From Ancylostoma caninum (taxonomy: Eukaryota > Nematoda > Chromadorea > Rhabditida > Ancylostomatidae): a stretch of 64,000 nt of DNA. Where the stretch lies: NCBI GenBank assembly GCA_037903475.1, contig JBAJFG010000587.1, positions 434,001-498,000 on the forward strand, written 5' to 3'. The notes beneath the pieces are model-generated. The model was given only the letters and a program-made list of their open reading frames with translations, made no database searches and was not told the DNA's origin. The position numbers and the translations under genes are program-made. This document shows, piece after piece, positions 1 to 14,700 of the stretch (position 1 is its first letter; each line of letters opens with the position of its first letter).

Positions 1-126
1 ACAAGATCACAGACTGAGAGACACCAAACGAAACAATACTGTACAAAGGTAATAAAATACTTGTCCATACAATATTTACAACAACAAAAAGAGAACAGAG
101 TACATACAAATGATAGCACGCGGTGC

Positions 127-3100
127 CTATTGTTCGGCTGCTGTTGATGTAGCTCGCTCTGAAACGCGAAAAATCAATAAATCAATACCAGACGGTGTAA
201 ATGATCAGAATAACACTGCCTCCTCCAGGTTTTTCACAACTCTGGAGAAATTATAAACTCAATCTAACCAAAAGGAGTGTGGTACATCGTGGATGACGAT
301 AAGGCGGTGCCATTGTTGTGCTATTGGTGTATTCGTAATGCTCATACCGCCCAGTGTTAACTTATTCCCTGTTCGCAATCAACTACATTATAAGTTGATA
401 AAGTTGAACATTAGTGAGGATGAGTTAATAATGAACTGCAGAAGGAGGCTGCTTGAATGCCCCAATCGCAAAACAATGGCCCCTTCCTCTTTTCCTTCGC
501 CAACCAAATAGATAAGAGCAGCTAGCAGCGAAATCATATGAAAAAAAGGTGCTATACGAAACTATTTTAAGGTACGGTGTCGGTCACCTCAATTTTGGAG
601 AAATTTCCATGACTACGTGCAGAAAATAAAAATCGGATATGTACGTAAAAAACTATGTTTAAGGACACGATTACTGTATTTTCTATAACCTGAAGCTAAC
701 TCTAAGTTGAGATGAAAAACGTAAATTCTCACCTTTCACTGGTTCCTCCGCCTCACCACTTGATCTGCTTGAGCTGGACAACATAGATGTTAGCGAGCAC
801 ACCTCCATAGTTTCTTTCTCCTCACGAGCAAGCTTTAAAAAAAGGAATTAAAAATTTGATAAAGACAACGGTGTGTAAGATATGAGATAAAAATTGTGTA
901 GAACTACCTGCTCCTTGAGCTTTTGATACTCTTGAGATGGATACATAGCCATGATTTTACGGAATTCTTCAGACAATTCGGCTTCCTCACTGAACAAGAA
1001 ACTTTTCAAGAAGCCCTTATTACGATAGCAAGCCTTGGACTTGCTTGGATAGTTGAAATTTTGAAAAAGTAGAGCCAAAACTTTCAAACGTACACGCTCA
1101 GTCTTCTTTCCACTTCATCTATCCTGCTAGATAAAGCATGTTGTCGCTCAATTAGTTCCCTCAGCCTAGCCAGAGATTCTTCCATGGATCCAAGGGCCTG
1201 TAATGGTGTACCTCGCAAACCACAAACGAGTGATACCACCATCTTATTAGGATATGGCAATAAAAAAAAAGAAAATAGAGAGAATCACAACAAAAAAAAT
1301 AGACAAAGGCAAAAGGCTTACCTGATTACACCCGCAATTCATCATGTTCAGCGGTGGTACGAGATCTCCCGAGGTATACGCCTCAAATTCCGACCGCTCC
1401 ATCTTCAGACTCGCATAATTCATATCTTGTACGAATTGTAGAGCACAAGACAGGTTCGTAAAGAAGTACCCTGAATAATATTTTCGTATTTTCGGCGCCA
1501 AACACTGTAGGACAGGTGAACTAACCGGATTCTCCACTCATTATCCGTGTAGGCAGAGCGAATCGACTGATAAATTTCACATTTGACTGGATTAGTGGCG
1601 GATTGCCTTTGAGCAACACATAAATCAGCACCGGAAGGAATTCATCCGCACTTGTTGGGGCACCTAAATATCAACGTTTTGGGCACAAGTAATTCAAGCC
1701 TAATTTCTATCAGGATGGATGAATGTTATTACATACCTTGCGAATGTACGCAAAGGGGTAAATAGAACTGACTCATGGTTGACCTATTGTAGGGTTTTCC
1801 CATGGAAATGATGGCCGTTTTTTGGGTTTCGTAATTATAAAGGCATCTACCGTCACTACTACATTTTTTTTGTGTATAACACAGAAAATTCGATAGAAGC
1901 AAAATTTCAATCCTGAGATACAGGACCACAGGTAGAACCACACAAACACGACCAATAGGTATCATCCTGACCTATTCTTAATGAAGTTGCCAGAGGAGAA
2001 ACCCAAAGACATGAACAAAGTATATCATCTTTAAACCAGCTAGCAAAAAAAAAAGAGAACAACTTTGTTACAAATAAAACACTTTAAAGGTCCAAAACTC
2101 ACCACTCTCCTTGAGTGCCTCGAAAATTCTATGCGAACATCGAACAAGACACTCCAATTTCTCATCCGATCTTCTGTGGCTATTGATATCAATCATCTCA
2201 GCTATGGCATCATCAAGAAGATTTCGAACCTAAACAGAATACCCTAAAGACTGAAAACTAGGAAATGCACGAAGAATTGAGAATATTCAGAAATGAAATT
2301 CTGGAATGGACTGTAAGAACAAGAGGCGGAACGTTGTGGCTGGAAAACGACCCAGCTCTGTAAATGGCCATTTCATCTGAAGGGCCAATCGAAGAAGAAC
2401 GGCGGCAGCACACCTTACAACGCCCTACTCACGAAAAAAAAAACAAATGCGCCAAGACGTAAAAAATAAAATATAAGATATAAAATAAAGACGAAGAATT
2501 TCAGCTTTGAAGTGATTCTAAGAATAATGATAAGGGACAAAAAATTATATAGAGAATAGATGCATAGAACGTCTAAGAGTGTGTAAACTATTCTGCCAAG
2601 AAGAGTGCACAAAAAAGATAAAGATGCCTTCGAAAGCGGAAAATGCATCATATTCAAAATGATGCAAGAAAATGGTTATAACACGATTTAAATGAGAACC
2701 TTAACCTACCGCTTGTCGGGTGAAATCAAGCTTCGTCTCCAAAAATCCAGCCGTAACCCAATTCAGAGATCGAATGCGATCTTGCAATGAGAGATCTGCC
2801 ACTTCTTCGTCAGAACTAAAGAAAAAAACATTCAAGGGTTAAAACACTATTAACAACAGTAATTTGAGCAGAACATGCGTTACTGACCTTGCACAAAACA
2901 AGTTATTGTAGCAACATGTACAAATGTACTTTTCCACTTCAGCTATTACATCTTCGACCTTCACTTTGCACTCTGAAACACGAAACTTTCACATTCAATG
3001 CAAGAATTTACATTAAAGAAAAGTACACACTTACTTTCTTGGTTGAAAAATGGGCTCTGATTCAACTTGTCAATGAGATACTGGTAAAACCCCTGCACCA

Positions 3101-6100
3101 GTTCTGACATCTCATCAGGGCTGACTCGAAGCTAAAAAGGAAAAAAAAAGAACTAGTAGGTCATAATAAAATTGAGAACTGGTAGAGAAGTGATCCCTCA
3201 CCTCGTGGATTTTCATCACAGCATACTTCACTTGCCGCGTAACTTCTTGCAAAACGGATGTCGGCAGGCTTTTCACCAAAAACTCGGTGAAAAGCTCACG
3301 CGCAGCTTTGCTATCAGGACTTAATTGCCTCACCCTGGAAAACAACCAGTGTTTCGCACCTTAAAGAAAAGTCCAATTCCAACAAAAAAAAAAGAAAAGG
3401 AAAGGAAAACAGCTGTAGCAGCTTACCTTACAGGTGTTCCATTAGGAGACACATGTTGGGCAGATGATAACGAGTCACCTTAATAGAAAAGAAAAATCCT
3501 CAGAAAATTCAACAGGCGTGCTAAATGCTTTGCAAAACTGAATTTTGAAAGTGCAGCCAACGTAAAGAGTGTGGGGAAAAGTTCAGAAAAGCGGAAACGC
3601 GAATAAATCCACAGTAATTTTAAGCTATCCAAAAGAAAAAACCTAGTCTGAGGTATCAAAATAGTATGAATTAAGTTAGGGAACTTTTATGCACTGAAAT
3701 TCATCAAAACAAACCGTTGAAATATAACATATAGTCGTGGCTCTCCATACAGAGTACGTCCACAATTCCAGAAACATCTTTACAACAACCGAAAACCGGT
3801 TACTTGAACTCACTTGAAGTCGATGCCAGCATCGATGGTGATCGAAATATCTTCTTAATTGTCATCGTTCGACTCTCGGTCGTCATTTTGCGTCTCTCTT
3901 GGAAGCTGTCAAACCCGAGCAGTGTTCTGAAAGATCAAAAATCAATCATCTGCTAAAATGCAGATTTGACATTCCATTTCAAGCCAGGATAATCTCGGCG
4001 TGACGCACAACCTTTATAGGACTACATATACTGATCATAAATGTGTAGCCAAGCAATATATTTCCTTCCAGCAATATCGTTTTCCACCCCAGACACTCAT
4101 TTCGAGCATCACCCCCATAGAGAATGAAATTTCCTTCCTCCCCACTTATATCGACGGGACTCTCCCCATTCCCTCTCGTCTGCAAATGACTGCAATATAT
4201 TACCATTGAATCAGTTTTTACTCACATGCACTTTTGGTGCATAATGGGTACATTTGGGCAGAATTACTGCAAAATGAAATTACGACATGAATGTTCCCGT
4301 TACCAGTTGAAGTACACATAAAGCACCCTTAAAGTGCACCAATAACAGCGCGTTTTTGTCGACTCCCACGTCTAGACAAAAGAGAAACGCGGTCATACCT
4401 CATGATACGAACGTAATGCTAAGTACAAACGACACATCTCCATTTGAGAATCATCAAAAGGGCTGTTTGTAACGATGAAAACGGCTTAAATACCTTCAAA
4501 ACTACCAATGCCTCAACATTTTCGCAATTTTTTGTCTACATCCGACAATTTTCCCCCATGACGTCTACCTCACAAGGCACAAAAGATCAGAAGACAAAAT
4601 TCTTAAAACGAATAGCTTAGATGTGATGGGAGAGGAATGCAGAATTCTGTCGCGGTATCCTTCCGCCGAAAAACCAGTTTCATATCGCTGATCCAATCAT
4701 TCCGACGTCTAAGTGGAAACAAATGGCAGACATCCTGCCAATAACAGTAATAGATCAGGTGTTATTCTCATAAACACCTCGAAGATATACGTAGTCTTTC
4801 AAAACCTTCCCTGAAATAGTCTACCAATAGAAATCCTTGCTAATATTTCCTCCACTCCTTATAACTTCTATGTATATAATTCGACCCAAGGACCAGTTTT
4901 CGTCCCCCATCCACCCCCCCCCCCCTCCTTCAGGATATCTATCTCTATTCACAAATACATTATGCCTACACATAGCTAAAATTAAATGCCATTCATCTAG
5001 TAAGGGAACCCATCTATCGCCAGAATTCTGTTGGCAAACAGCTAGCAATTACTCTGTCAACAACGAATAATTAGAGAATACCTCTTTGTCTACTGCGGAA
5101 GTCCCGCATTCATCCTATTAGTCATAGGACGACTAGAAAATTGACAAGGCAGCCTTTTCAGAAAAACTAACTTTCGAATTCCAAAACAATTTGAACACTG
5201 TTTTCCTCCTCCTGAAGCCCCCGTCATACTCCATAGGCAGTGCAGCACCCCGTCCCGCAGCCACTTAGCTGACATCGATTTTAATATGTATCGATTATTT
5301 GTAGGTCATGCAGCCACGGCATAAGCAGTGCTCCCGTGCTCCCCCCAAAATCGATAGGTATCAGAATCAAAGGCGCTCAGCACAAGTCAAAGAAAAACTT
5401 TAGCACAAGGTCGCTATACTCCATTCGGAATATAGCGGCAGTTTTAGATTAATATTCTGCTTCCAGGAAATAACGTCTTCATGGGATAAATAAATAAATA
5501 ACAGTGGCTTTTATATGATAATTTGGTCTTTTCAATGTTCATGGACGAAATTATAACAATCAGTAAAAACATGGATATTAATTATGGATTTAGAATTTTT
5601 CCACGAATATTCCACAAACAGTAAAAACAACCAAGTATTCGAGCCTAGCAGCTCATTCCCTAAGAAACCTGCCACAAAGCCAACTTCTTTCGACCATATA
5701 TACTCAGCCTTTACTTCCATCTTCTAGGATCATTGTTCCACCCAGCTCTCACCGCATATTCGTGACGTGAACACATCATTTTCACAAAAATTCAATGATA
5801 AATGTTCTCAGGCATGTTTCCTAGATTCTGCATACTCCACTTTCATTGCATGCCTTTCGATCCTTGATAGCGTGGATTTCTCTTATGTCGCTGTGTTTTT
5901 GGATGTTTTCCCTACCGGATGTGCCTTCAACCAAATATTTTCCATGTATGGAAGACTTCGCATCTTCGAATTCAGGACCTTGACAAGCTCGCTTAACTCT
6001 TCTTTATACATAAAACATGCTATCGAACCGATTAAAAATCATAGTGGTCCTCTGACAGGTCTCTTAGCGATCCTGATCCACGCTCGGTAAGAGGAGAAAA

Positions 6101-9100
6101 ATCTCTTGAATACATTTAACGAGCTCACTCCTTCCGAGTATATCGTGATTTCCCTAAAAGCGTGGCAGTAACTGCACGCAATGCTGACGACATTGCTTAT
6201 GCAACGCATGCAATCTGTCATTAGCAGTTCTCGTCTTTTCGAACGTACTTTGGATACTGTAACGTTACCATGATCTATATTTAAAGGTCGACGCTTTTCA
6301 GAAAGTCCTCGTTGACAGGGACAAATTTGAAGCAGGACTTCAGCAGTGTATTAGGCATCTGTGTCTTAGGTAAGATACCATAAGGCAGAGTGACATGATT
6401 TCTTCCCCATTAAGATTTCTCTACTTCATATTCATCACGTTCTTCTTCGCAAGCATTTTTTGCTTCATTCCTAGACAAGGACATACCAAGCAACAGCTAA
6501 TCTGCGGTAGAATCGCCAATTTCCAAGTTTACCTTGGGATTTCATGGATCCCAAGGAATTCCAAACTATTTTTCTTACCAGATTTCGACTACCAGATTTC
6601 AAAAGATGGTTGAGATGGAAAACTTCCACGGTGAAAGTGTCATTTTTACGAAGAACAGGTTTCCGGAAAGTTAAACTACCACGATTTTTAATTGGTTCAG
6701 GATGGTGGAACTTCCAGCCCTAATCCTAGTGAATTTCACAATTTAACCATGGAAGTATCTCAATCCGGATCTTCCTCTGAACTTTGACCCAGGAAATTAC
6801 TTTGGAATCCCCCAGAATTCGGACAAATCCTGGACCTCCTCCAATGCACTTCATTTGTTTTCGTTTTTGTTCTCTTGAGAGATTTGCTCCTCTCTTGAGA
6901 CTTCCTGAAGCCCTCCAAAGTGGTTCCCCGATCGGGTCTCAAGGGAAACCTCTCAGACTTAGCACCTTTGTTCGTCCTTTTGTTTTCGAGACCATTCTGA
7001 GTCCACTAATTTCATATTCATCACATGTTGTTAGATCTGTGAGCGAATTGTTTTCACGTACTCACAGCCGTGTTTATCCAGCTAACATTTGATTATCCGT
7101 CGCTTTGTGCGTATGGACGAAAGATCTTTGGCACTATTCAAGCGGATTACAAACACAGATATCGGTCCTCGGTGAGTCACTGCTATTCCAGCTGATCGCG
7201 AGATTCCCGAGCGCTGACTCATTGGGATTTCCTTACTCAGTCTAGCATATCCCTAATCAGTTCCTGTTTCTCGGTGATATTCCATATGAACATCCCCAGG
7301 TCACCTTGTAAGTACACCAGCTAATGGCGCGTTTTTACTCAGAATGAGTGCATTCTCAATGAAGCTCAGCTCACACGAGTACACCTGAACTGGGCGTCGT
7401 CTGCTCGTTTACCAGGACCTTCTGAGGAAAATCGATGGCGTCGGCATGTAGCTCGCTGGCGGAAGTGCTAACAATGTAGCCTGGTACGCCAGGTAGGCAA
7501 GAATGCATGGCTCTGGAGCACTGAGCACGTGAACTCCTTGGATAAGGAACGAAATACGAGTGGGAGACACTTCCGCATTACAGTATAAACTCGGATTTGC
7601 CTGGATTATTATGCCGTAGAACGTAACTAGACATTCCATGGGAAATGAGAGTGTTCCACAGGTTGTTGGCCGAAAATCAGCACTTTTACAGCGATTTCTG
7701 ATGCTCTCCTGAGAAACACTCCTGGGACAGAGCTCAGCTATAGTGCAAAGTAATAATTTATTACGATGGACCATCAGAAGGAGAGTTAGTTGCCCTAAGG
7801 GTTTCTCTAATAACTTTCTCCGGCGTTGAGACTGCTAATGCAGGGAATTTCCAGGACTTTTCTGTCATCTCTTCCCGGCGTTAGGGTCGCGAACCGCCTG
7901 CTAGTGAACGTTTCGGAATCTGGACAGGCAAACGCACGTATCTATGGAATTGTGTGGAATTCCCAGTTTTTTTTTTGAGCAGGTCCTGCTAGCCCTCACA
8001 GCAACTTCAGAACCAGCAGGACCTACTAAAACCCATTGGAAATTCGATACAATTCCAAAGATACGCTCTTTTGCCTGTCCAAAGCCCGGAGGACTCACTA
8101 GCAGCCGGTTAACAGCTCCAACGCCGGAGAGAAGTGACTTTAAAAAATCCTGGAAATTCCCTACATTAGTAGTCCTAACGCCAAAGACAGCTTACAGGAA
8201 AAAACCTGGAAATTCCCTAAGTCCGGCATCCATCCACTCATTCCATCCCTAGTCCAGAAACAAAGAGGGCACTGGACGCTCACAAATACCCAAGCCCTAA
8301 GGTGTCGCATTTCATCGGAATATCCTGGGAATTTTCCATTCAAAAACACCCATCCGCAAGGAAATCTCCTTATGCCAAACCCTTCACATAGCTTGAAACT
8401 CTAGGACTCCACATTTGTCATTCAAGCACATTCCCGCGGCTGCTGGGATATTCAGGCTACAATCCACGAAGGGTATAACCTTTAGACTTCAGTTTCTGGT
8501 CCCTGCATTTCCATTCATGATAGAAGCTTTGACGAGCATAATGGCCAATGATGTGATTCCCAGGATGTAATCCATGCTACATTAATGCACTCATGCTAGC
8601 CGTTCTCCTAGTCTCCTTACTTCCTGGAAAGATCAACTCAATTGCACTACAGCGATTGGAGGCTAATAGAGATAAAAGCCATCAGGAGTTCGTCTAGGCG
8701 TGCCTACATAGCTAATCCGCTTACAGGAAACAATAGAACACTAACCTTTCACATTCCCAGAAGGCAAAGTTATACATGTGAACCCCAAGAACTTTGGTGT
8801 TCTACCTTTTTGAAAGACCATAAGACCTTTAGACGCCCTGATTCTGGTGAGCACATCCACCGTCGCCAGAATCTCTGATCACCATCCCAGAATCAGCCCC
8901 ACGCAAGCTTATAGTGACCAAAGTATGTCTTAATCCCTCTGGTTTGGAGCCCCTAAAGCCGTCTGGATTTAAGACTATCAGAGAATCAAAAATATACATT
9001 GTGTACAATGTTTGAACGGAAAGATCCAGAATAAGCACAAGGGCCTAGATGCAATTTCCTAGAGTAATGAGCCTTAATTTGAGTACTTCATGAATTTCAT

Positions 9101-11748
9101 TAAACGAACGTCCCGCCGGGAAAGGGAATAAACGGCTAGCAAAACCTGAACTCTGCCTGCTCTTCGTTAATTACACAACTTTTTAAACTTCAAAACCTCT
9201 AAATGTCCTTGGACACCCTAAGTTGAGAATAAACCTGTTCTGGAAGCCTAGGGGATACCTGTTGCGCTGGAACTAGCGATTATTTAAATATTATTTAAAT
9301 AATAGCTAGTCCCATAGTTCAATAATAGCTAAATTTAAATAATAGTAATTATTGTTTTTATATACTAGCTAGTACTTAAATACAATGAATAATCCCAATA
9401 ACTGAGCTTAAAACCCCAGCAGCTGATTCGAAAAGCCCTAAAACTATCTTAGGAATTGTCGATAGTACCGCAGCTATTCCCAGCCATCTGTATCCCCCGT
9501 AGTGGTGCAGCAATCTCACAACAATTCAACTTTGCATGCTTGAATTTCTTCCAAGGAAGTTCAAGAATCTGAGTGATTTCCACATTAAAAAATCATTCTG
9601 TAGCAAAGGAGGGCATAAAGAAAAATTTCTGCAATTGACGAGAGTTTTCGCTTTGGGACCCTTTTAAAAGAAAAACCGTATAATTGGTAATTATTTCTTA
9701 AGAAGTAATAATTTAGTAAGCAGCAATAATTTCAAGATTTCCAACTTTCTGTCTTTTATCTCAGAGGAGGACAATACAGTGTTCCTGGAACTTCACCAAT
9801 AAGCCTCTTTTCATTAGTTTCGGCATTCCACCAAATTTCATGGATTTCGCCATGTTCTTACCATGCATTTAGATTCCACTAGAAATCTTCTTTAGAACTC
9901 TTCGAATTGTTCGTATGTTCATTCCCATTTTCCGAATCTTCGAATAAACCTAATGCTCGAATAAGCAATTTTTGCCGCCCGAACAATTCAAAACATCGTG
10001 CAATAAAAATTTCGAATTGCTCGATTAATCATCCAAATACCAGCGTGTACCTATAACCGATAGTACCAGGAGAGGTGGAGCATTTCGTAATTTTCGATGC
10101 AAAAACTCACTTAGCCATAGACTGGAAGCCGACAAAAAGAGCTCTACCTATTTCCCCTGCCTACAGTACTTATATTCTCGCGCTACTCGTCAACCACATC
10201 CTCAGCACAGCTAGGCAAACAGAAAACAACCCCGAAAACCGCCAAAATCACATGTCTCTCTCATGCGGAGATGCTCAACGGTGCGTGTTATTGAACAAAC
10301 ACGAACTCTCAAGTGTTGGTCAAAAACCACTGCTGAACGAATGAACGACAGAAGGAGGCTGATGTTGTTGTCGGCAATTTTTCACTCAAATCCTCGTTTA
10401 GAATAGGCAGCAGCGCAATTCGCCGGGCAGAAAATCAGCTGAGCGAATGCGCCTGGCACAGAAACGAACACTCTTCAATGGGGTCATAATAAAGTAAGAG
10501 CTTAGCACATGAAAACATGCAATTAGCGCGATTTGTGGAATAGAAAGATGAATGAAAATCACAACAAGTAATTAATACTCCGAAGAACTCGTCAAAAACC
10601 AAACATCCAACAAAACTCACTTGTTCTTCGCGTAATCCTGGCTCCGTTTCTCGGCAATTTGATGTTCTCGCCAGCATTTCGAGCAACGATTCCCCCATTG
10701 TGGCGTGCCATAGAATCCACAGCCATTCACGCATAACTGAAATCGGTTTGAAATCCTGGAACCTGTCGCCTCAAAATCAGACTACTCCCTAGCCGACTAC
10801 TCTAAACCCCACAGGTTCAAATGATTGGCAAATAAGCAGGAAATTAGCCTCGTTTCCGGCTATTTCAATTATGCCTAGAAGAAAAACAAGCGGATGAGAG
10901 CGAATTTCCGGAGCAACTCCCCATATCCGCTTACAGCGAGCTAACTTATGTTTATCAAATATCATGCTCGACCAATCCTGAGAAAACGATTCAATAGAAA
11001 CAGCGAAAAACCTTCTTCAAGAACGAAAACATCTTCTTGGAGAAAGTTCCAAAGAAGATTCCCAAGCAAGTTCAACGACATTTCCCGAGCAAGCCAGGAA
11101 GCAGGTAAGAAGAAGAAAGGCAAAAAAAAAAAAGAAAATTGCCGTGGAAGCCAGAATGGCGGAAACTACGTCTTATAGTTTGGCAAAACTTGCTACTAGA
11201 GACGAGCGAGAACTGGTCCCCATACATTCTCGTGTCTTTGCCATCTACAGAATTCGATTATATGCATCTTTCCAGTGGCAATTCATAACCTATCGGAGAA
11301 AGCAGGGTTATATAAGCTGGGGACCAGTTCTCGCACAAAAAGTCGGCGAAGCTCCGCACTATGCATGAGAGAGCGAATTTTGGTAGCTTTTCAGTAATTA
11401 ATTGTAAAAGTAAGAGCATCACAGCCAAAATTTCGTTGAATTTCGTTTTTTGTCCTCGAAAAAAAAAAGAAGTGGACAAGTTGTGATAGAACAAATGAAA
11501 AAAAATTTCAGAGAGAAACCATGAGAAGCAACTCCTCGACCAGAATAATGTTCTCCTGAATAATTTCCAAGAAAATAAACCCTCGCAAATCCCTAAGAGC
11601 TCTTGGAATTCGATAAAAAAAAACTCCCCATATGGCAAATACATCGAATTACACTCACCAAGTCCTTCTCATTGATCTGCACTTTCAACCGACGACTAAG
11701 TTCCGTCTCTTCCCCGTCAACAAACACATCGTCGTGATTCGATGTCAT
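127..11748 (-). CDS. rabx-5: Rabex-5 family RAB5 guanine nucleotide exchange factor (15 coding exons)
   Basis: Activates RAB5 on early endosomes by GDP/GTP exchange. Exons, 5' to 3': 11748-11659, 10736-10621, 3926-3814, 3478-3427, 3334-3202, 3131-3035, 2972-2888, 2815-2710, 2229-2103, 1663-1526, 1470-1322, 1197-1094, 989-908, 832-733, 158-127. They join in phase to 1524 nt, 507 residues plus stop; the human protein is about 490. Residues 31-55 form an A20-type zinc finger (C32, C36, C48, C51; Cx3Cx11Cx2C) that binds ubiquitin in the family. A helical-bundle segment follows ([19 protein letters not shown], then [12 protein letters not shown]). The VPS9 domain covers roughly residues 230-400 with [19 protein letters not shown] and [10 protein letters not shown]. 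Catalytic Asp (D313) and Tyr (Y354) are present with the family spacing of 41 residues. A charged coiled coil (about 405-445) matches the Rabaptin-5-binding part. The last exon is only 32 nt and is the least certain; other 3' ends are possible. TTTCAG abuts the ATG. Confidence 0.95.
3927..10620 (-). other. Intron 2 of the Rabex-5 gene (6.7 kb)
   Basis: The zinc-finger exon ends with a phase-2 partial codon (AA) before GTGAG, and the next recognised exon supplies the missing base and continues with the expected helical segment, so no exon is missing. The intron holds one ATCGAT-family element (5226-5445), a poly-C run near 4916-4926, an AT-rich palindromic patch (9270-9370, based on ATTTAAATAATAGCTAG) and stretches rich in GGAATTTCC-like words (6500-8350). 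I see no gene inside on either strand. Confidence 0.75.
5226..5445. mobile_element. ATCGAT-core inverted-repeat element, copy 1 (degenerate)
   Basis: The core has GACATCGATTTTAATATGTA on the left and an inverted counterpart, AAAATCGATAGGTATCAGAA, near 5346. Outer sequence ends in a CTATACTCCATTCGG-like terminus. The same arrangement recurs at about 29.8, 33.1, 50.3 and 60.3 kb. No coding capacity is visible; best described as a MITE-like element. Ends are approximate. Confidence 0.6.
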
Positions 11749-11755
11749 CTGAAAC
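11749..11755 (-). promoter_or_regulatory. Splice acceptor directly before the rabx-5 start codon
   Basis: On the minus strand a TTTCAG acceptor lies immediately upstream of the ATG at 11748. In nematodes this is typical of a splice-leader trans-splicing site; a 5' UTR intron would look the same. It supports the choice of this start codon. Confidence 0.6.
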
Positions 11756-11759
11756 GAGC

Positions 11760-14700
11760 ATAAGTCTCTCATATCTCAGCTACTGAACAGCTAGCGCTAT
11801 CGTGCAAAATGCAAGCGCAACGAAGCACAACAACACCGGAAATGAGCGCTGAGAGAATTGCTAGGCGAAAATTAATGGACTGTCGCTCGGCCGGCGCGGA
11901 CTATGACTTGTGCGGCCTTAGAAAAACATAACCATGGGAAAACGCCAATGAGCTAGCAGCGTAACCTCGTGGAGGGAAAGAACAATTTCGCAAGATGACT
12001 ACGAAAATAAAGCAACAGGAGCAAAATAAAAGGGCAATCGCAACCAAATCGAAGATAGGATCTCATCTCAAGATAGCATATCTTGACGAATTTCAAAAGA
12101 CAGAAAAAGAAAACAACAACGTGAGAGGCCTACAATTTCAAATGTTTCCTTCCTCCTCGGCTAAGTGAGCTAAAACCCATAGCTCAAAGAAAACTTTGTC
12201 AAAGCAACGAATTAGTGAAGGGAAGCGAGCAGAACACATCCAAACTCTTTTACACCGTTTTGAGAATTAAACACCGAAACATGAACGACTCTGTGAACAG
12301 GAAGTGAACAACCACAAACAAATCAACACCTCACTAACTGATCATCCGAAAAAGATTAGCAGAAACTCGACCTCTTCGCTGTTTGATCCTTTTCAGCTTT
12401 TCCAATTTAATTTTTCATTATTATTTTGTTATTCATTTATTATTTAAACGAGTTTGGGGGGAACAGATCCTGCTTTGTAGTTATGTAATCGCAGTTCCGG
12501 AAAATGTCCATACCATTCTAAGCAGACCCTTCTCCAATTGCTATGCACACGCTTTTTTTCCTTTTCCGACAGCTTTCTCCAGCCATCTGGACAATGCAAG
12601 CGTTAGAATTTCAAGTAGGTCCAGCAAATTTAATAGAATGAAACATGACATTCAGATCTTCACAAAGCAGGCTTCTGAAAGGAAGCTTTTTAATGGAGCA
12701 TTATACAAACATTGACATCCAAAAAAATTAGCTGTTCCAAGAAACAGAGCCACTTATACGTTCGTTTTCTTCCATTTTTTTTCTTCCATTCCCCAAACCT
12801 TAAATCAGTCCCAAGAACAGAAAGCATAAGGATTTGGAGAAATAATGGAAGTCATATGACATTGTCTCCATTTCTGGAATATCCATCTTAATGAATTCTA
12901 GGAACAAAACAAGACGAAATCGTTCCGGGATTCTTTATGAAACCGGAAAAACATGACAAACGGTCATAGCGCTTGAAAAGGAAGTGGATGTGAGATGCCT
13001 GGCACGCTCCTAACCTAATTTCGCCCATTTCAACAGCCAATCATCTCTTAATGACATGTTCTTTGTTACCCTGAGATGGACTAGAGATCGACTACGTCTT
13101 TATAATGAGGGTTGCTGTACAGTAAACTTTAGGAAACAACTAGGGAAAACTATTTCCGGGATTCCAACTGGAAAATATCATCCATGTCAAAAAGCAATAG
13201 AGATGACAACAAATATTCTTCAAGCACACAACGCTGCCATCGCCATGAAATGGTCCCGAAATCCTTGGAGATCTCGTTAAATATAGACGCAAAACGGGGG
13301 AAACGACAACGCCGAGGACACGAGGGACGCGAATGGGTGGCAGAGGAGCATGGCAGCGCGAAGTGTGTCCGAGGCCGCTGCTGCCGGCCGCTGTGAACGC
13401 AGACGTCGAGCGCGGAACTGCACCCTCAGGCTCCACCCAGACCCCAAGTCCAATGCTGCTTCATGGCTGCTCTAGCCGTCTAAAGCGAGAATAAAGCCAA
13501 GTTCATCACGACTGCTGACGGAAAACAGTTCCCATAGTGGGTTCTAAACAGATATACGGTACAATTATGAATGTTATGATTCGAGTACATATTTCCAGAA
13601 AGGTAACACGCATGAAAACAGCTTACATAAATGAATCCTGACACGAGACAGGATATCGAACAAATACGGAGTTCATGAAGGCTAAATCCATGTAATCTAG
13701 TGCATATATTCACAGAAACATCCAAAAATAGCTCCCGAAAAACACCCGAAATCCAGAAAATCAGGGGAAATTACACGAGAGGGGAAAAACCACCAAGAAG
13801 CAGTTGCGCTTAAGGGCGACAACGCCGAAGCATTAGCCGGAATAAAGAACTGTGAAAATTTAGTTAATTGCTCAAGCTATTTTAACAAAACCAGCATTCG
13901 CTGTGGCAAGATCCTAAGAAGAAGGTCGAACATTAGCACTGTTACGAGAAGTGCCATCAAGAAGAGGCCTGAGCGCTTGATTTTCAATTTTTTTCAAGCT
14001 AGATCAAAAATCAAAGAGTGCCTCGAAAATACTCGAAAATAACTTGAATGAAGTGCTCAGAAATGTAACATCATGGAAAAAAGCAAGCAAGACGGGGTAG
14101 CATTAGGAACATTAAGAAAAAGTTCTAAGGTGCCGTTCATTCATAGCTGGACAAAATAGGAAACGGAAAGCCGTAATTTGAAGAAGAAACCTACAATCTC
14201 ATAGACTAAATTTCAACTAAGGTTAACACTTCAAAGCTCCAGAAATTCAAATAGAAATCGTCCCCATTCCAGCAAAAACGCGAAGAACGAATTGTATTGA
14301 GTACTTGTGACTCATGGGGAATCTCGCGGCGCTCATTTTCCCAAGGAAAAACGAATAGATCACTAACATGTTCTTTTTCCACTAGTCTTCCAACTTAATT
14401 TCGTCTCCATTATTCCACTACGACTGCCCTCATAGCACGCATTTCCTTGTATTAATCCAGTTACTGCGTGCTTAATGCACTGCTAATGGCTATGCATAGA
14501 TTTCAAAGAAAATTGCTGCAACACAGACACAATATAAGGAAAATATAAGACCAAATTCCTGGAAATGCTTCCCAGAAAGGGCAAGTTATGCAGGTTCCTA
14601 GGCTCATGCATAAGACGAGCCAAAAGATTTCGCAATACGAGTAGTCGATAGGTGCACAAGGAGCTGAAGCCTATTACGAACAATGCGCCTTCGATTAGGA

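Noticed and set aside
7409..7774. 121-codon minus-strand frame in Rabex-5 intron 2
   Set aside because: No conserved motif, no good splice sites, and exons 2 and 3 already join in phase without it.
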